Assembly: GCA_050944915.1 (NCBI GenBank)
Contig: JBMNRY010000025.1
Span: 1-22,955 of the forward strand
Origin: JBMNRY01 sp050944915
GTDB lineage: Bacteria > Bacillota > Limnochordia > JAAZLZ01
Reading direction: 5' to 3'
Length of the DNA: 22,955 nt
Of this stretch, positions 13,149 through 21,025 are shown one piece after another. The stretch's first letter is position 1. Each line of letters starts with the position of its first letter. Both the position numbers and the translations under genes were made by a program. Below the pieces are notes generated by a model. The model searched no databases and was not told the DNA's origin. It saw nothing but the letters and a program-made list of their open reading frames with translations.

Positions 13149-13352
13149 ATGGGCGACTGTCCCTGCCCTTGCCCTGAAGGATTGGTGCCCTTCCTCGATG
13201 AACGGGTCCTCGTGATGACCAAAGCTGGAGAAATCAAGGGCATCTTGCGGGGTATAGGCGACACCTTCTTGGAAATCGAAGAAAAGGATTATGGTCGGGA
13301 GCTAACGGTGATCCCCTGCGGACAAATCTGTTCTATCCGACACTTGCGCTGA
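13149..13352 (+). CDS. Small Cys-rich paralogue of the preceding C-terminal domain (67 aa)
   Basis: Stand-alone copy of the C-terminal domain of the LysM protein before it. Shared positions include CPCP near the N-terminus, the FLxxRVxVMT strand, G-x-I-x-G, GD, VI-x-C-x-x-IC and the closing R-x-LR. It holds five Cys (4, 6, 8, 57, 61), two of them at the same places as in the partner. It likely arose by duplication and may pair with the LysM protein, which would anchor it to the spore or cell envelope; that is inference. The start ATG is preceded by GAAAGGGGG at 7 bases inside the end of the upstream gene, and a strong terminator follows, so the operon has just these two genes. Confidence 0.75.
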   Translation: MGDCPCPCPEGLVPFLDERVLVMTKAGEIKGILRGIGDTFLEIEEKDYGRELTVIPCGQICSIRHLR

Positions 13353-13381
13353 TTAAGACCACGGCTTCCCACCGACAAAGA

Positions 13382-13421
13382 AACACCTGCCGATTTAGTT
13401 AAAATCTGGCAGGTGTTTTTT
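13382..13421 (+). terminator. Intrinsic terminator of the LysM operon
   Basis: Stem AACACCTGCC (13382-13391) with 13408-13417, extended by an inner GATTT/AAATC helix, followed by a run of U. Confidence 0.93.
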
Positions 13422-13546
13422 AATCTAACACCACAAAGGGGTTACTTAAACCTATTCTTTCGGATTCCCCAGCAAGGAGGAAAAAGTTCACAAATGGGGA
13501 ATAACAATAACTAAGATTATTAAAGTATCATGGGAGGTCGAAAATC

Positions 13547-14947
13547 ATGCGAAAGATCCTATGTCTCGCTTTCGCTTTCCTGTTGGCTTTCGGGACTCTA
13601 GTTGGAGCCCAGCCAGCAAACTACGATGTCATCGTCGTCGGTGCAGGAGGAGCCGGCTTATCGGCGGCGGTGGAAGCCAAGGATCTGGGCGCCAACGTGT
13701 TAGTTATCGAACAAATGCCAATGGTCGGCGGCAACACCCTCCGGGCCACAGGGGGGCTTAATGCCGCAGAATCAACGGTCCAGAAGGGCTTAGGTATCGA
13801 AGACAGCAAAGGCGTCTTTTTCATGGACGTTATGAAAGGCGGCTACGAGCGGAACCTACCCCAACTGGTGTGGGTGATGGTCGATCAAGCCGCCGATGCC
13901 GTCGACTGGTTAGTGGGCTTAGGTGCTGACCTAAGTGACGTTGGCCGCTTAGGCGGTTCCACCAATAACAGGGCCCACCGGCCCACAGGCGGAGCCCCCG
14001 TCGGCAGTCACCTGGTGCAAGTACTGCATAAAGCGGTCGTTGACCGTGGTATAGAAATCCGGCTTCAAACGAAGGCTGTGGAGCTCCTCACCGATGATGG
14101 CGTGGTCATCGGGGTCCAAGTTCAAGGACCCGATGGTAGCTCCTATCCCGTCTATGGACAAGCCGTCGTCATGGCCACCGGTGGTTTTGGCGGCAATGCC
14201 GAACTATTTGCCAAGTATGATCCCGAACTAGAAGGGTTTGGTACCACCAACCATCCCGGGGCTACCGGCCAAGGTTTGATGATGGTGGAGGCCGCCGGCG
14301 GACAACTCATCCAAATGGAGCAAATCCAAACCCATCCCACCGTTCATCCGGCCACTAGCTTCATGATCACCGAAGCGGTACGGGGTAATGGTGCCATCCT
14401 CGTCAATCGGGACGGCCGCCGCTTCGTCGATGAAATCTCCACCCGGGACGTGGTTTCCGCTGCGGTCTTAGAACAGGAAGGCGGCACCGCCTACTTAGTC
14501 TTCGATGAAACGGTCCGCAAAAGCCTCTTAGCCATCGAACAGTATATCAGCATGGGCATTACCATCTCGGCCAACTCCGTCGAAGCCCTGGCCCGGGAGT
14601 TAGCTATCCCCGCCGATGCACTCCAGGCGACTATCGCGACTTACAACAAATATGTCGCGGAAGGCAAAGACCTAGACTTCGGCCGCCCAGATCTACCCCG
14701 GGCTCTGTCCCAAGCTGACTATTACGCTATCGAAATCGGTCCCGCAGTGCACCACACCATGGGCGGTGTGGCCATCAATACCAAAGCCCAGGTCCTAGGC
14801 GCCGACGGACCCATCCCTGGCTTGTACGCCGCCGGTGAAGTAGTCGGTGGTGTCCACGGCGGTAACCGCCTCGGCGGCAACGCCTTGGCCGATATCGTCG
14901 TCTTCGGCCGCATCGCAGGTCGCCAAGCCGTTATGGATAACAAATAA
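13547..14947 (+). CDS. Exported fumarate reductase flavoprotein without haem or FMN domain (466 aa)
   Basis: Flavocytochrome c/FAD_binding_2 family. A Sec signal peptide (1 to about 21, LVGA|QPA) places it outside the cytoplasmic membrane. The FAD fold is YDVIVVGAGGAGLSAA (26-41). The full fumarate active site of Shewanella Fcc3 is present: H263 in QTHPT, T275-E276, the acid R300 in STRD, H402-H403 in HHTMGG and R441 in GNRLGGNA. It should therefore reduce fumarate or a close analogue. Unlike Fcc3 it has no haem domain, and unlike the array at 3676-10014 no FMN-binding domain, so its electron donor must be a separate protein. GGGAGG stands 9 bases before the ATG. It is a single gene, and the electron donor is not evident in the window. 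Confidence 0.9.
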   Translation: MRKILCLAFAFLLAFGTLVGAQPANYDVIVVGAGGAGLSAAVEAKDLGANVLVIEQMPMVGGNTLRATGGLNAAESTVQKGLGIEDSKGVFFMDVMKGGYERNLPQLVWVMVDQAADAVDWLVGLGADLSDVGRLGGSTNNRAHRPTGGAPVGSHLVQVLHKAVVDRGIEIRLQTKAVELLTDDGVVIGVQVQGPDGSSYPVYGQAVVMATGGFGGNAELFAKYDPELEGFGTTNHPGATGQGLMMVEAAGGQLIQMEQIQTHPTVHPATSFMITEAVRGNGAILVNRDGRRFVDEISTRDVVSAAVLEQEGGTAYLVFDETVRKSLLAIEQYISMGITISANSVEALARELAIPADALQATIATYNKYVAEGKDLDFGRPDLPRALSQADYYAIEIGPAVHHTMGGVAINTKAQVLGADGPIPGLYAAGEVVGGVHGGNRLGGNALADIVVFGRIAGRQAVMDNK

Positions 14948-14962
14948 GAGGGATTTTTACCG

Positions 14963-14997
14963 AAAAACAGCCGGCTCTAACACCGGCTGTTTTTTTG
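14963..14997 (+). terminator. Bidirectional terminator between the fumarate reductase and the SelA-like gene
   Basis: Stem ACAGCCGG (14967-14974) with 14983-14990, extended by A5/T5 on the flanks, so each strand reads into a U-run. It lies between convergent stops at 14947 and 15023 and can serve both genes. Confidence 0.92.
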
Positions 14998-15022
14998 ATC
15001 ACAAAAACCCTTCTCCCCTTTG

Positions 15023-16177
15023 TTATTCCAATAATCCCGCCAATCGCTCCCCGACCATCCTTTCTTCCCCTGATTGGAGACTGAAAGGATTGATGATGAT
15101 CTTGCCTCTTTGGACTAAGCGCTCATTAAAGAAGATAGGCGGCCTACCCCGCCGGCATTCCCTCACGATTTCCAAAGCCCGGGAGCCGGCATCGACGATG
15201 AGCAACGGGATCTCCCCGGGGACCAACTCCCCTACGCCAGGAGGCAGATACCCAGCGATTTCCTCCAAACGGTTTTGCCAAAGGGGATGGGAATCGTAGG
15301 TGACAAAGCGTTGGAGGGCAACCATCAAGCCGACGATCTCCTCCTTGGAAACCTTAAACCCGCGCCCGATGCCGTGGTAAGGCACCCGGGTCAGGCGCTC
15401 CTTCAGCAAAAAGGACGGCGGCTCCCACAGCGGCCAAGCCACGTCCATGTCCAGCATCTGCAGTCCAGCGGAAGCCACCAAATCGGCCCGCCCACATAAA
15501 ATCCCCGTACCTTGCGGTCCACCGATGGCCTTGCCGCCGCTGAAGACGACTAAATCGGCCCCTTGGGCGATGAACTTCCGCAAATTCTCCCGGGGAGGTA
15601 GCTGGGCGGCGGCATCGACGATGACGGGCAGATGGTGAGCATGGGCTACCCGGACCACATCTTCCAAGGCTAGGGTGTCGTCGGGTCGGGCCAAGTAGAA
15701 AATACCGGCGGTATCAGCATCGATGGCTTCCGTGAAGGCCTGGGCCTCCACTCCCCGCACCCCCGTTTGGGCTACGCGATCATCATATCCCACCTCGACC
15801 AAGCGGGCCCCGGCCAAAAGCAATGCTTTGTCATAAGAATTACGGTGGGGCCGGGCAACAAGGATTTTTTGGGGCATCCCCTGGGTATCGGGAAGGCGGT
15901 TCATCCTCCCCACATCAAGACCGGCTAAGACCGCGGCCGCAGCTAGAGTCAAACCGGCGAAGGCTCCTGAAGTCACCAGGCCGGCCTCAGCCCCGGTGAC
16001 CTCCCTAATCAAAGCCCCCGCCTTCCCCTGGAGTTCCTCGATGGAAACACTATGTCTACTGCTGCTGGTCATAGCTTCCATCACCTCGGGGGCCAAGGGC
16101 GGCCCCCCGAGACGAGTTACCGTTCCTGCGCAGTTTATGACATGGGAAAGACCCAGATCCTCGTAAATACTAGTCAA
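15023..16177 (-). CDS. SelA/class V-fold PLP enzyme (384 aa)
   Basis: Cytoplasmic fold-type I PLP enzyme of the group that includes selenocysteine synthase SelA and D-glucosaminate-6-phosphate ammonia-lyase (DgaE). The N-terminal INCAGTVTRLGG (14-25) is characteristic. D188 in IVDAAAQLPP should bind the pyridine nitrogen, and K216 in VFSGGKAIGGPQGTG is the PLP lysine. It is too short and without context to be true SelA. The start is a TTG at 16177, 7 bases after AGGGGGG; no ATG is available before residue 33. It lies 12 bases after the D-amino-acid transaminase gene, and its ribosome binding site follows directly on that stop codon, so both probably work in one amino-acid or amino-sugar pathway. 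The exact reaction (lyase, racemase or other) cannot be told. Confidence 0.8.
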   Translation of the reverse strand: MTSIYEDLGLSHVINCAGTVTRLGGPPLAPEVMEAMTSSSRHSVSIEELQGKAGALIREVTGAEAGLVTSGAFAGLTLAAAAVLAGLDVGRMNRLPDTQGMPQKILVARPHRNSYDKALLLAGARLVEVGYDDRVAQTGVRGVEAQAFTEAIDADTAGIFYLARPDDTLALEDVVRVAHAHHLPVIVDAAAQLPPRENLRKFIAQGADLVVFSGGKAIGGPQGTGILCGRADLVASAGLQMLDMDVAWPLWEPPSFLLKERLTRVPYHGIGRGFKVSKEEIVGLMVALQRFVTYDSHPLWQNRLEEIAGYLPPGVGELVPGEIPLLIVDAGSRALEIVRECRRGRPPIFFNERLVQRGKIIINPFSLQSGEERMVGERLAGLLE

Positions 16178-16189
16178 AGATACACCCCC

Positions 16190-17059
16190 CTAGGAGCGCT
16201 CCCCTAAGGTTTCCTGAACATAACCCCGGAAGAGTTCAGCCAGTTTTCGGGTCATGGCCCCCGGCAGCCCATTGCCCACCGGGCGACCGTTCAGGCTAGT
16301 CACCGGGAAGACCTCCCGTCCGGTACCGGTGGTAAAGATTTCCTCGGCCCCAGCCAAAGCATCGGCGGTAAAGAACTGTTCCCGATAGGGCAAACGGTGG
16401 ATGGACATCAACTTGAGGACGATCTGCCTGGAGATGCCAGGGAGGATATACCTTCCTGTGGGAGCGGTGTAGACACAACCATCCCGCACCATGAACAAAT
16501 TGGTCCGGGTGCATTCCGTTACCCCTACCCCTTCCCGCACCAAAATTGCCTCGTCGGCCCCCATTTTCTCCGCTTTGCTGATAGCCAAGACATTGGGCAA
16601 TAGGTTGGTAGTTTTAATATCACACCGGAGCCAGCGTTCATCGGGTAAAGTCACCGCGGCCATGCCCTCCTCCCAGGCCTCAGGAGTATGGGGAATAAAG
16701 GGGCGCACAGTCATGACGAGAACAGGCTCGTTCTGGGCAGGGATCGAATGGTCCCGCTCCCTCACCCCCCGACTAACCTGGAGATAGACAAAGGCACTAT
16801 CAAACTCACTTTTCTGCGCCCCTTCCTGGACCAGTTGGACCAGATCCTCCATGGAAAAACCCTTAGGCAACTCCAACTCGATAGCAGCCAGACTCTTTTC
16901 TAAACGCTCTAAATGCTCCTTCAGGGCGAAGGGTTGTCCTTGATAAAGGCGAATCACTTCGTACACGCCATCGCCAAACTGATAACCCCGATCTTCAATG
17001 GCGATGGCCGGGCGATTGATATCCACATACTCCCCGTTAACCCAAGCGACAACTGGCAT
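16190..17059 (-). CDS. dat: D-amino-acid transaminase (289 aa)
   Basis: Cytoplasmic class IV PLP transaminase that interconverts D-alanine, D-glutamate and their keto acids. Seen: YQFGDGVYEVIR near the N-terminus (26-37), SRGVRERDH (98-104) whose R102 and H104 match the substrate-carboxylate Arg and His of the Bacillus enzyme, the PLP lysine K149 in CDIKTTNLLPN, E182 in VTECTRTN at the pyridine nitrogen, and ILPGISRQ. Length is normal. The ATG at 17059 follows GAGGAG by 7 bases and gives the standard M-P-V-x-x-W-V-N-G start; the frame is open 22 codons further up without support. A small hairpin (17084-17098) lies just before the ribosome binding site. It is the first gene of an operon with the SelA-like enzyme. 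Branched-chain transaminase is a less likely alternative. Confidence 0.9.
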   Translation of the reverse strand: MPVVAWVNGEYVDINRPAIAIEDRGYQFGDGVYEVIRLYQGQPFALKEHLERLEKSLAAIELELPKGFSMEDLVQLVQEGAQKSEFDSAFVYLQVSRGVRERDHSIPAQNEPVLVMTVRPFIPHTPEAWEEGMAAVTLPDERWLRCDIKTTNLLPNVLAISKAEKMGADEAILVREGVGVTECTRTNLFMVRDGCVYTAPTGRYILPGISRQIVLKLMSIHRLPYREQFFTADALAGAEEIFTTGTGREVFPVTSLNGRPVGNGLPGAMTRKLAELFRGYVQETLGERS

Positions 17060-17394
17060 CGAACATCTCCTCTCCTTCCATTCCACCGCTGGGCGGTGAT
17101 TTTCATCCCCCGGGCTTTCCCCCATAACCGCTAGAGAGCTTTCAGGAAAGCCGAAGGTCCTTTTCCCATTTTAGCTTATTGGAGAACTTTTCCAGGGTTA
17201 TCGATAATATTCCTCCAATGGATGGAAAATACCTACCCCCACAGGGGTAGATTGAGTACCCCGCTTATCCGAGAAAGTCCACGGCTTTTGTTTGCTGAAA
17301 CACCTCTGAAAAAAGGAAAAAATCCCCAGAAGGGCGAAAGGGAAGGCGGAAACAACACACCACCCAGAGAAGCTCAAGCAAAGGATGTGACACT
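17060..17394. other. Divergent intergenic region between dat and the GNAT gene
   Basis: It holds two small hairpins: CACCGC-TGG-GCGGTG (17084-17098) in the dat leader and CTACCCC-CACA-GGGGTAG (17233-17250) nearer the GNAT side. TAAAAT on the minus strand near 17170 could be a -10 for dat, with a poor -35. No gene is credible here. Confidence 0.5.
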
Positions 17395-18645
17395 GTGCGG
17401 GAAATAAGAAAACTAGAAGGAGCTGACCTAGTAGATCTCCTGCCTATCGTCAGAGATGCCTTCCCAGCCAAGGACATCGCCGAAGCCGAGGCCCAAAAAG
17501 CCTATCTGCAAACCCTCTTGGAAGAGTTGGAGGATCCGACCATTGAGTTTTACGGTCTCTACCAAGACCATCGCCTCCTAGGGGGAATGCGGTTAACCCA
17601 GTATGAAATGAACTTACGCTCGGTACAAATACCGGTAGGCGGTGTTGGCCTGGTGGCTGTCGGTTTTGCCGACAAAAGGCTCGGTGTTGGCAGCCAGCTC
17701 ATCGAATTCTTCCTGGAATACAATAAAGCCCAAGGACGCCCCTTGGCTTTGCTGTATCCCTTCCGGACCGATTTTTACAAAAAAATGGGATTCGGCTACG
17801 GCACCAAGATGAACCAGTACCGTCTCGAACCGGCCCAATTCCCCTTAGGCTCAACGAAGAAGCATATCCGCTTCCTCACCGCCGACGACAAGGAACAACT
17901 CATGGCCTGCTACCATCGCTATCAAAGCACCAGGAATGGCTTATTGAAAAAAACGGCCCTGGCCGTCGACAGGCTTTTTGCCGATCCCGAAAACCGCATT
18001 GTGGGCTATGTAAAGGATGACAGCCTCGGTGGCTATTTAGTTTTCAACTTGCACCAGCCGGACCCGGCCAATCCCTTCTTCACAGATATGATCCTTAAAG
18101 AGTTGGTCTACACCGATGCTGCCGCCCGGGACGAACTGTTTACCTTCCTTTACAGCCAGCGGGATCAGATTAACCGGGTGATCTACAACACCCAAGAGGA
18201 GTATTTCCATTTTCTCTTTGACGATCCCCGTAATGGTTCCAACCATATCATGACCCATCTCTCCCACGAAACCAATGTATCGGGGCTCGGTTTGATGTAT
18301 AAAGTCCTCGATGGAGCTCTCCTTTTCCGTTTTCTGCAAAACTACAATTTCGGAGGGGTCTCCTGTCGGGTGCTCTTTAATATATCCGATCCCTTCCCCG
18401 CTCCCACTACCCAACAACTGCGGATTGACTTTATCCAAGGTCGGCCCCACCTGGATCCAACAGACCCAGCGGAAGTGGAAGTCACATTAGGTATTTCCGA
18501 GTTTTCCTCCCTCCTGGTGGGTTCGGTGGACTTTTTGACCCTTCATCGGTACGGCCTAGCCACCATCTCCGATCCTAGTTATCTACCCCAGGTGGACAGG
18601 CTCTTCTGGACCCCGGAAAAACCTATCTGCACGACAACGATTTAA
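17395..18645 (+). CDS. Eis-like GNAT N-acetyltransferase (416 aa)
   Basis: Cytoplasmic acetyltransferase of the Eis family, which acetylates amines of small molecules such as aminoglycosides, or peptides, from acetyl-CoA. The N-terminal GNAT domain shows the acetyl-CoA loop GVGLVAVGFADKRLGVGSQL (83-102) and LLYPFRTDFYKKMGFGYG (119-136). A second, degenerate GNAT-like part and a C-terminal sterol-carrier-like domain (about 300-410) complete the usual three-part build, and the length of about 400 residues fits. Family members often end at a free C-terminus that enters the active site; here it ends ICTTTI. The start is a GTG at 17395, 7 bases after AAAGGATG. It is a single gene, convergent with the TonB operon. 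Drug resistance cannot be inferred from sequence alone. Confidence 0.85.
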   Translation: MREIRKLEGADLVDLLPIVRDAFPAKDIAEAEAQKAYLQTLLEELEDPTIEFYGLYQDHRLLGGMRLTQYEMNLRSVQIPVGGVGLVAVGFADKRLGVGSQLIEFFLEYNKAQGRPLALLYPFRTDFYKKMGFGYGTKMNQYRLEPAQFPLGSTKKHIRFLTADDKEQLMACYHRYQSTRNGLLKKTALAVDRLFADPENRIVGYVKDDSLGGYLVFNLHQPDPANPFFTDMILKELVYTDAAARDELFTFLYSQRDQINRVIYNTQEEYFHFLFDDPRNGSNHIMTHLSHETNVSGLGLMYKVLDGALLFRFLQNYNFGGVSCRVLFNISDPFPAPTTQQLRIDFIQGRPHLDPTDPAEVEVTLGISEFSSLLVGSVDFLTLHRYGLATISDPSYLPQVDRLFWTPEKPICTTTI

Positions 18646-18665
18646 GGGGAGGGTCACCCCTCCCC
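18646..18665. terminator. Hairpin between the convergent GNAT gene and TonB operon
   Basis: GGGGAGGG (18646-18653) pairs with CCCTCCCC (18658-18665) over a TCAC loop, starting right after the GNAT stop codon. It is very GC-rich but has little U-run on either strand, so it may be a weak bidirectional terminator or an mRNA-end stabiliser. Confidence 0.6.
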
Positions 18666-18668
18666 TAC

Positions 18669-19343
18669 CTAAAAGGGATTAGCAATGGATACCGCCCCAG
18701 CATAATGGCGTTCCAAGGGAGCCACCCGGACGGTGATGTAGCTCACCACCGTATCCCCAGTCAGCTCCTGGGGGGTGAGCTGATCCCGCAAACCAATTTC
18801 CCACAATAGAGCCAACTCTCCCCGTTCCCGAAACCGCCGCCAACCGGACAGCTCCTCCCTTTTTTCTTGGATAATAACCGCCGGCGGATAAGACCCTCCG
18901 AAGGAATGGAAATAGGCTTGGTTTTCCTGATCACCTAAGTCCTTCCCTTCGGGCACATAGGCGACAACATCGGCGATGGTCAGCCGACCTTCCGGATAAA
19001 TAGTATACTCTCCCACCCGGTACTGGGGACTAAAACGGCTACCGGGGGTGAAAATCGGTACATAAGTGAAATGGTATTGCAACGGAATAGGACCTGATTT
19101 TAAGTACACATCATCACCTTGGGCTAAGGGAGCCAAATCGGCGATCCGTTCCCACTCCAACGGGGAAAAGTAAGCATATTTCTGAATGGGCCCGTACTCC
19201 ACCACCCGAATATACTCCGGCTCTCCCCACTGCCCGTAAAGCTCCTCAGGGGTCAGACCCAAATAGGCGGCTCCATCGGCAGCAGCCACAGAAGTAACAC
19301 TAAACAGTAAACAAAGGATCAGATAAAGTCCCTTTCTCATCAT
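18669..19343 (-). CDS. Secreted protein at the end of the TonB operon (224 aa, unknown function)
   Basis: I do not recognise the family. A Sec signal peptide is clear (KGLYLILCLLFSVTSVAAA, cut near VAAADG), so it works in the periplasm or outer envelope. The mature start YLGLTPEELYGQWGEPEYIR resembles the first helix of small BamE/SmpA-like or BLIP-like domains; this is a weak hint. The rest is rich in Tyr, Pro and beta-strand-like segments and ends in a hydrophobic Phe. The ATG at 19343 was taken because GGGAG is 5 bases upstream; ATGs at 19355 and 19340 are possible. It begins 27 bases after the tonB stop and is probably cotranscribed, so a part in uptake or envelope assembly is plausible. 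Confidence 0.7.
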   Translation of the reverse strand: MMRKGLYLILCLLFSVTSVAAADGAAYLGLTPEELYGQWGEPEYIRVVEYGPIQKYAYFSPLEWERIADLAPLAQGDDVYLKSGPIPLQYHFTYVPIFTPGSRFSPQYRVGEYTIYPEGRLTIADVVAYVPEGKDLGDQENQAYFHSFGGSYPPAVIIQEKREELSGWRRFRERGELALLWEIGLRDQLTPQELTGDTVVSYITVRVAPLERHYAGAVSIANPF

Positions 19344-19370
19344 CTTCACTCCCATCAAAACAAAGTACTC

Positions 19371-20621
19371 CTATTCCAACCGAAACTCCACCATTACTTC
19401 CAACTGACCGGGAATCGGTTGCCCCTCCTGCAAAGCCGGGACAAACATCCACTGGGCTACAGCCTCCACGGCCGCCCCATCGAGATCGGCCCAGCCCGAA
19501 GAAGTGCCGATGGACACCTTCTCCACCCTTCCATCGGCGGCCACCTCCACCAGGATCCCGACAACCCCCTCTACACCCCGTCGCCGTGCCCTGGCAGGAT
19601 AAACCGGTTCCACCGTTTTTAACACAATTACTTCCCTGCTCTCACCCGGGATCTTCCCGTTTTGGTTCCCTCCAATAACGGGACCCGGGGGGACCCCTTG
19701 AGATGTCCCCTTAGGTTCCTCCTGCCGAGCCGGTAACCTCGGGCCCAACTCCGGTCCCGTCTCATCGCTCTGAGCTGGTGCCTGCTGCCCAAAAGAGACT
19801 GGAGGTGTCACTAGCGGCCGCACCTCCAGGGGCCCATTGGCCCTCAGCATCCCCGGGGCCATAGGCTCAGCAACTAAGGCCCCTTGGCTAACCGGGGGAG
19901 CCTCTGGGGTAAACAGGGGAGCGACCTCCAGGAAACTCCTATCCTCACCAACCAATTGTAAACTAACCCTGGGACCATCATCGAGGAGGGGACTAGGAGA
20001 AGGGGCGCTTCCCCTATCCCCATGGAACTCCCCTAATTCCTTGACCTCCAGGACCGTCACCATCTCCTCCAAGGCCGGTCCTGGAGAGCCTTCCTCCCTT
20101 CCGACCGAAGGCAAGTCCACCGGCTGGCCCTCCATTCCCACCGGGGTCAGTTCTTCTTCCCCCATCTTACCGTGGGAGATGGTGGATTCCTCTTTCCCCG
20201 GGAGAGCCATGGGAGCCTCAATCCCAGGGGTTAATCCCCTTCCTCCATCGAGGACGGGCAAAACCCTAGAGTTCTCGCCGGCTGTAGGAGTTGGCGCCAG
20301 CTCCCTCCTGTTCGCTGGTCGAAGGTTTTCCGTTATTGGAGGTCCCCCTTCCCTTAGGAAGTGGGTTCTCCTCCCTTCCCTGTTCCTTGGCTGTCGCTGC
20401 TCAAACTCCACCCTCTCCGGGCTGTAAGGGCGGTATTGAGCAAGGGTAATAGGTCCTTGGGTTTCGGTGGAAACCGGCCTTGTTTGCAGAACAAGACGCA
20501 GGGGCTCTTCTGCTTCCCCTGGTTCCGACTTTCCCAGGAACATCCCTACCAAAAGACCCAGGAGGACGTGAGCCAGAAGGGAGAGGAACATGTAGCGGTG
20601 GTAACCTTTAGAGAAGACCAT
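19371..20621 (-). CDS. tonB: TonB energy transducer with long linker (416 aa)
   Basis: Links the proton-motive force harvested by ExbB/ExbD to the outer-membrane receptor. One N-terminal membrane helix (about 11-30, MFLSLLAHVLLGLLVGMFLG) is followed by a long low-complexity periplasmic linker rich in Pro, Glu and Gly (31-330), then the TonB C-terminal domain (331-416): VEPVYPARARRRGVEGVV, VEVAADGRVEKV and the AVAQWMFVPA segment. The linker is longer than in the E. coli protein (239 residues in total). The ATG at 20621 shares its A with the exbD stop (TGATG), so translation is coupled. The frame is open further upstream but only through exbD. The last residues VMVEFRLE match the family's final strand. 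Confidence 0.9.
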   Translation of the reverse strand: MVFSKGYHRYMFLSLLAHVLLGLLVGMFLGKSEPGEAEEPLRLVLQTRPVSTETQGPITLAQYRPYSPERVEFEQRQPRNREGRRTHFLREGGPPITENLRPANRRELAPTPTAGENSRVLPVLDGGRGLTPGIEAPMALPGKEESTISHGKMGEEELTPVGMEGQPVDLPSVGREEGSPGPALEEMVTVLEVKELGEFHGDRGSAPSPSPLLDDGPRVSLQLVGEDRSFLEVAPLFTPEAPPVSQGALVAEPMAPGMLRANGPLEVRPLVTPPVSFGQQAPAQSDETGPELGPRLPARQEEPKGTSQGVPPGPVIGGNQNGKIPGESREVIVLKTVEPVYPARARRRGVEGVVGILVEVAADGRVEKVSIGTSSGWADLDGAAVEAVAQWMFVPALQEGQPIPGQLEVMVEFRLE

Positions 20622-21025
20622 CAGTCCATCTCCCTTTGAACGGCGATACTGATCTCCCGCAGGCCGGCCAGTTGGAGTTGATCCATTAGGGCCAAAGCCC
20701 TTTCCAAGGGTACATAGCGGTGGGCATGGATGAGCACCTGTTGAGACCAACCGTCCTCTAATCTGGCCCCCAGGGCGGACACCAATGGTCCCTCTTCGAT
20801 GACCCGTCCCTCGAACCAAATTTCTCCCATTTCAGTTAAAGTGATGACCAGATAATCCCCCTGTTGCTGCTGGGCCGTTTCCATCCCCGCCAATTCCACC
20901 GATACAGCCCCCGGTTCCGCGACCAGGTCCGTCGTCAGGACGAAGAAGATGAGCATGAGAAAGACCACATCGATCAAAGGAGCCATATTCACCCTAGGCT
21001 GAAGGCGACGGGGCTTTTTATACAC
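20621..21025 (-). CDS. exbD: ExbD proton-channel subunit (134 aa)
   Basis: Membrane partner of ExbB. A basic N-terminus (MYKKPRRLQPRVN) is followed by one transmembrane helix, MAPLIDVVFLMLIFFVLTT (14-32), with D19 at the place of the essential proton-carrying Asp25 of E. coli ExbD. The rest is the periplasmic domain, ending in the usual region that contains VLIHAHRYVPLERALALMD. Length is normal. The start is a GTG that overlaps the end of exbB by 8 bases, with AAAGGGTG before it inside exbB; its stop overlaps tonB by one base. The tight overlaps show one operon. TolR is the alternative, but no tolB or pal is present and tonB follows directly. Confidence 0.92.
   Translation of the reverse strand: MYKKPRRLQPRVNMAPLIDVVFLMLIFFVLTTDLVAEPGAVSVELAGMETAQQQQGDYLVITLTEMGEIWFEGRVIEEGPLVSALGARLEDGWSQQVLIHAHRYVPLERALALMDQLQLAGLREISIAVQREMD

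Noticed and set aside
13494..13514. A 6-codon frame (MGNNNN) after a strong AAGGAGG upstream of the fumarate reductase, as a possible leader peptide
   Set aside because: The spacing from AAGGAGG to the ATG is 13 bases, there is no attenuator hairpin after it, and the composition could be chance.
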